A stretch of 24,801 bases of DNA, taken from a virus. Under the pieces are notes generated by a model. It made no database searches. It was not told where the DNA came from and saw only the letters and a program-made list of their open reading frames with translations. This document shows positions 23,768 through 24,801 of the stretch, one piece after another. Location of the stretch: positions 1 to 24,801 of the IMG/VR virus record IMGVR_UViG_3300020450_000088; one strand, 5' to 3'. The stretch's first letter is position 1. Each line of letters starts with the position of its first letter. The translations under genes were made by a program, and so were the position numbers.

Positions 23768-24742
23768 TTAATCAATACCGTAGAAAGCACTTACTAATGC
23801 TTCAGGTCTAAGAACTTTTGCTCCATAGACATGAAGACCTCTCACGATGTCGCCAAAAGAACTTGGGTCTCTTAGGACTTCTGTTGAAAGGATTGTGTTA
23901 GCAGTTGCAGTAGAACTGATATGACCACCCATACATTTACCAGCAGCATTAGATGTTGCAGCAATGTTGTTAGATTTGTACATATCAAATCCTCTTAGTT
24001 TTCCACTAGATACTAAACCATTTCTAATTGAACCTTGACCTGCGTTGAAGTCTACAGATAGCAATTTAGAAGAAGCTTGACCTAATACTTCGTAGAAGTC
24101 AGGACCAGCAACAAACCATCTTCCTTCTTCAGGAACACTTTGTTCGTCTAATAGTCTTGCCATTCTAGCTAAAACATCAATTGGGTCATGCTCACCTGAC
24201 GCAAAACCTATGTCAAGGTTACCAGTTCCATCAAATGTACCGGCAGCTAAGTCGGTAGCATTGTCAGCACCTAACACATGGTCTGGTGATGAACTAGAAA
24301 CTCCTGAGAACATAGTTGCGATAACAGCAGCGTCATATGAATCTCTTAAAGCGTAAGCTGCAGAACTTGAAGCTACTTCTTTAAAGTTTACATGTGACAT
24401 ATTTGTTTCAATATCATCTACGATGAATTTGAAAGCTTTAGCACTATCGACAACCAATGTAAGTTCTTGGTCAGTTAGTTTAGTTGCAGTAGTATCACTA
24501 CCTCTTGTATAATCAGAGACAGAGATAACTGGTTCTTTGATAATCTTTACAGAGTCTCCGAAAGCAGATATTTCACCAGCATAGTCGGTGTTTGTAATAG
24601 CTTCTACGACCGAGGATTTTCTAAAGAAGTTTAGAACCTTTTTAGAGTAAATCGAAGGTAGGAAGAAACTATTAGCCTGTCCACTTACGGAGTTAGCAAA
24701 GTTAGCATTAGTATCGGTTGAGGGTTCAAAAAATTGAGCCAT
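23768..24742 (-). CDS. Major capsid protein
   Basis: This 324-aa protein begins MAQFFEPSTDTNANF and continues with SIYSKKVLNFFRKSSVVEAI, ISAFGDSVKIIKEP, TRGSDTTATKLTDQELTLVV and KAFKFIVDDIETNMSHVNF, the pattern of HK97-fold coat proteins in marine short-tailed phages. The C-terminal half (WFVAGPDFYEVLGQAS, GLVSSGKLRGFDMYKSNNI, GLHVYGAKVLRPEALVSAFY) fits too. It would assemble the icosahedral head. An AAGGAG site 8 nt before ATG is strong, and the gene is followed by a terminator, both suited to very high expression. The length is in the usual range for a coat protein without a long scaffold domain. Confidence 0.88.
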   Translation of the reverse strand: MAQFFEPSTDTNANFANSVSGQANSFFLPSIYSKKVLNFFRKSSVVEAITNTDYAGEISAFGDSVKIIKEPVISVSDYTRGSDTTATKLTDQELTLVVDSAKAFKFIVDDIETNMSHVNFKEVASSSAAYALRDSYDAAVIATMFSGVSSSSPDHVLGADNATDLAAGTFDGTGNLDIGFASGEHDPIDVLARMARLLDEQSVPEEGRWFVAGPDFYEVLGQASSKLLSVDFNAGQGSIRNGLVSSGKLRGFDMYKSNNIAATSNAAGKCMGGHISSTATANTILSTEVLRDPSSFGDIVRGLHVYGAKVLRPEALVSAFYGID

Positions 24743-24769
24743 GATACATTCTCCTTTATGTTATATAGT

Positions 24770-24801
24770 TTACTTTACGATTCTGCCTTCTTGCATAGCA
24801 T
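24770..24801 (-). CDS. C-terminal end of an upstream gene (possibly scaffold)
   Basis: A frame entering from the window edge reads AMQEGRIVK and then stops at 24770-24772, 27 nt before the capsid start, which would be normal spacing here. The position before a capsid gene usually holds the scaffolding protein, but only nine full codons are visible, so identity and even frame are uncertain. Confidence 0.4.
   Translation of the reverse strand, partial: AMQEGRIVK

Overview
This window is the virion-structure half of a double-stranded DNA tailed bacteriophage. Every convincing gene lies on the minus strand, so the transcriptional order runs from high to low coordinates. Genes are packed with 1-nt overlaps or gaps of a few bases, the DNA is strongly AT-rich, and the proteins are rich in Asn, Lys and Ile. 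Gene order and several recognisable families (capsid, gp11-like adaptor, beta-rich nozzle, S74-chaperone fibre, polyvalent lysozyme protein) suggest a short-tailed (podovirus-like) marine phage. The low GC and the protein flavour fit a SAR11-like or other low-GC marine bacterial host. Host and virion type are inference from memory of such phages, with no database search.

Layout in transcription order. (1) 24801-23728: the last codons of an upstream gene, the major capsid protein, then a clear rho-independent terminator directly behind it, an arrangement like T7 Tphi behind gene 10. (2) 23715-23116: three very small basic genes of 54, 51 and 85 aa. The first two are easily missed because of their size. 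(3) 22352-23116: a head-tail adaptor resembling tail tubular protein A. (4) 22342-13982: the tail region, with an S74-chaperone fibre, a small conserved protein, a nozzle or tail tubular protein B-like protein, a short fibre and a 1351-aa repetitive fibre. (5) 13932-13396: two small proteins, one membrane-anchored. (6) 13394-8304: four proteins likely to be internal or ejected virion components. (7) 8302-2564: a 1912-aa polyvalent-type protein with an EiQSD-like domain and a C-terminal lysozyme domain. (8) 2562-1: a holin-like membrane protein and two secreted proteins. One has a long Asn/Thr/Ser repeat tract and a Cys-bearing C-terminal domain. The other runs off the window edge and has a NIDO-like domain, a three-unit cysteine-pair repeat and an acidic aromatic tail.

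The genes together would build the capsid, the connector and nozzle, at least three adsorption proteins and an ejection apparatus that carries its own cell-wall hydrolase. The most unusual part is the final pair of signal-peptide-bearing proteins, which have no obvious virion role and overlap each other by 31 nt. No tRNA, CRISPR array, insertion sequence, integrase or attachment site was seen. There is no gene-free stretch longer than 300 bases.
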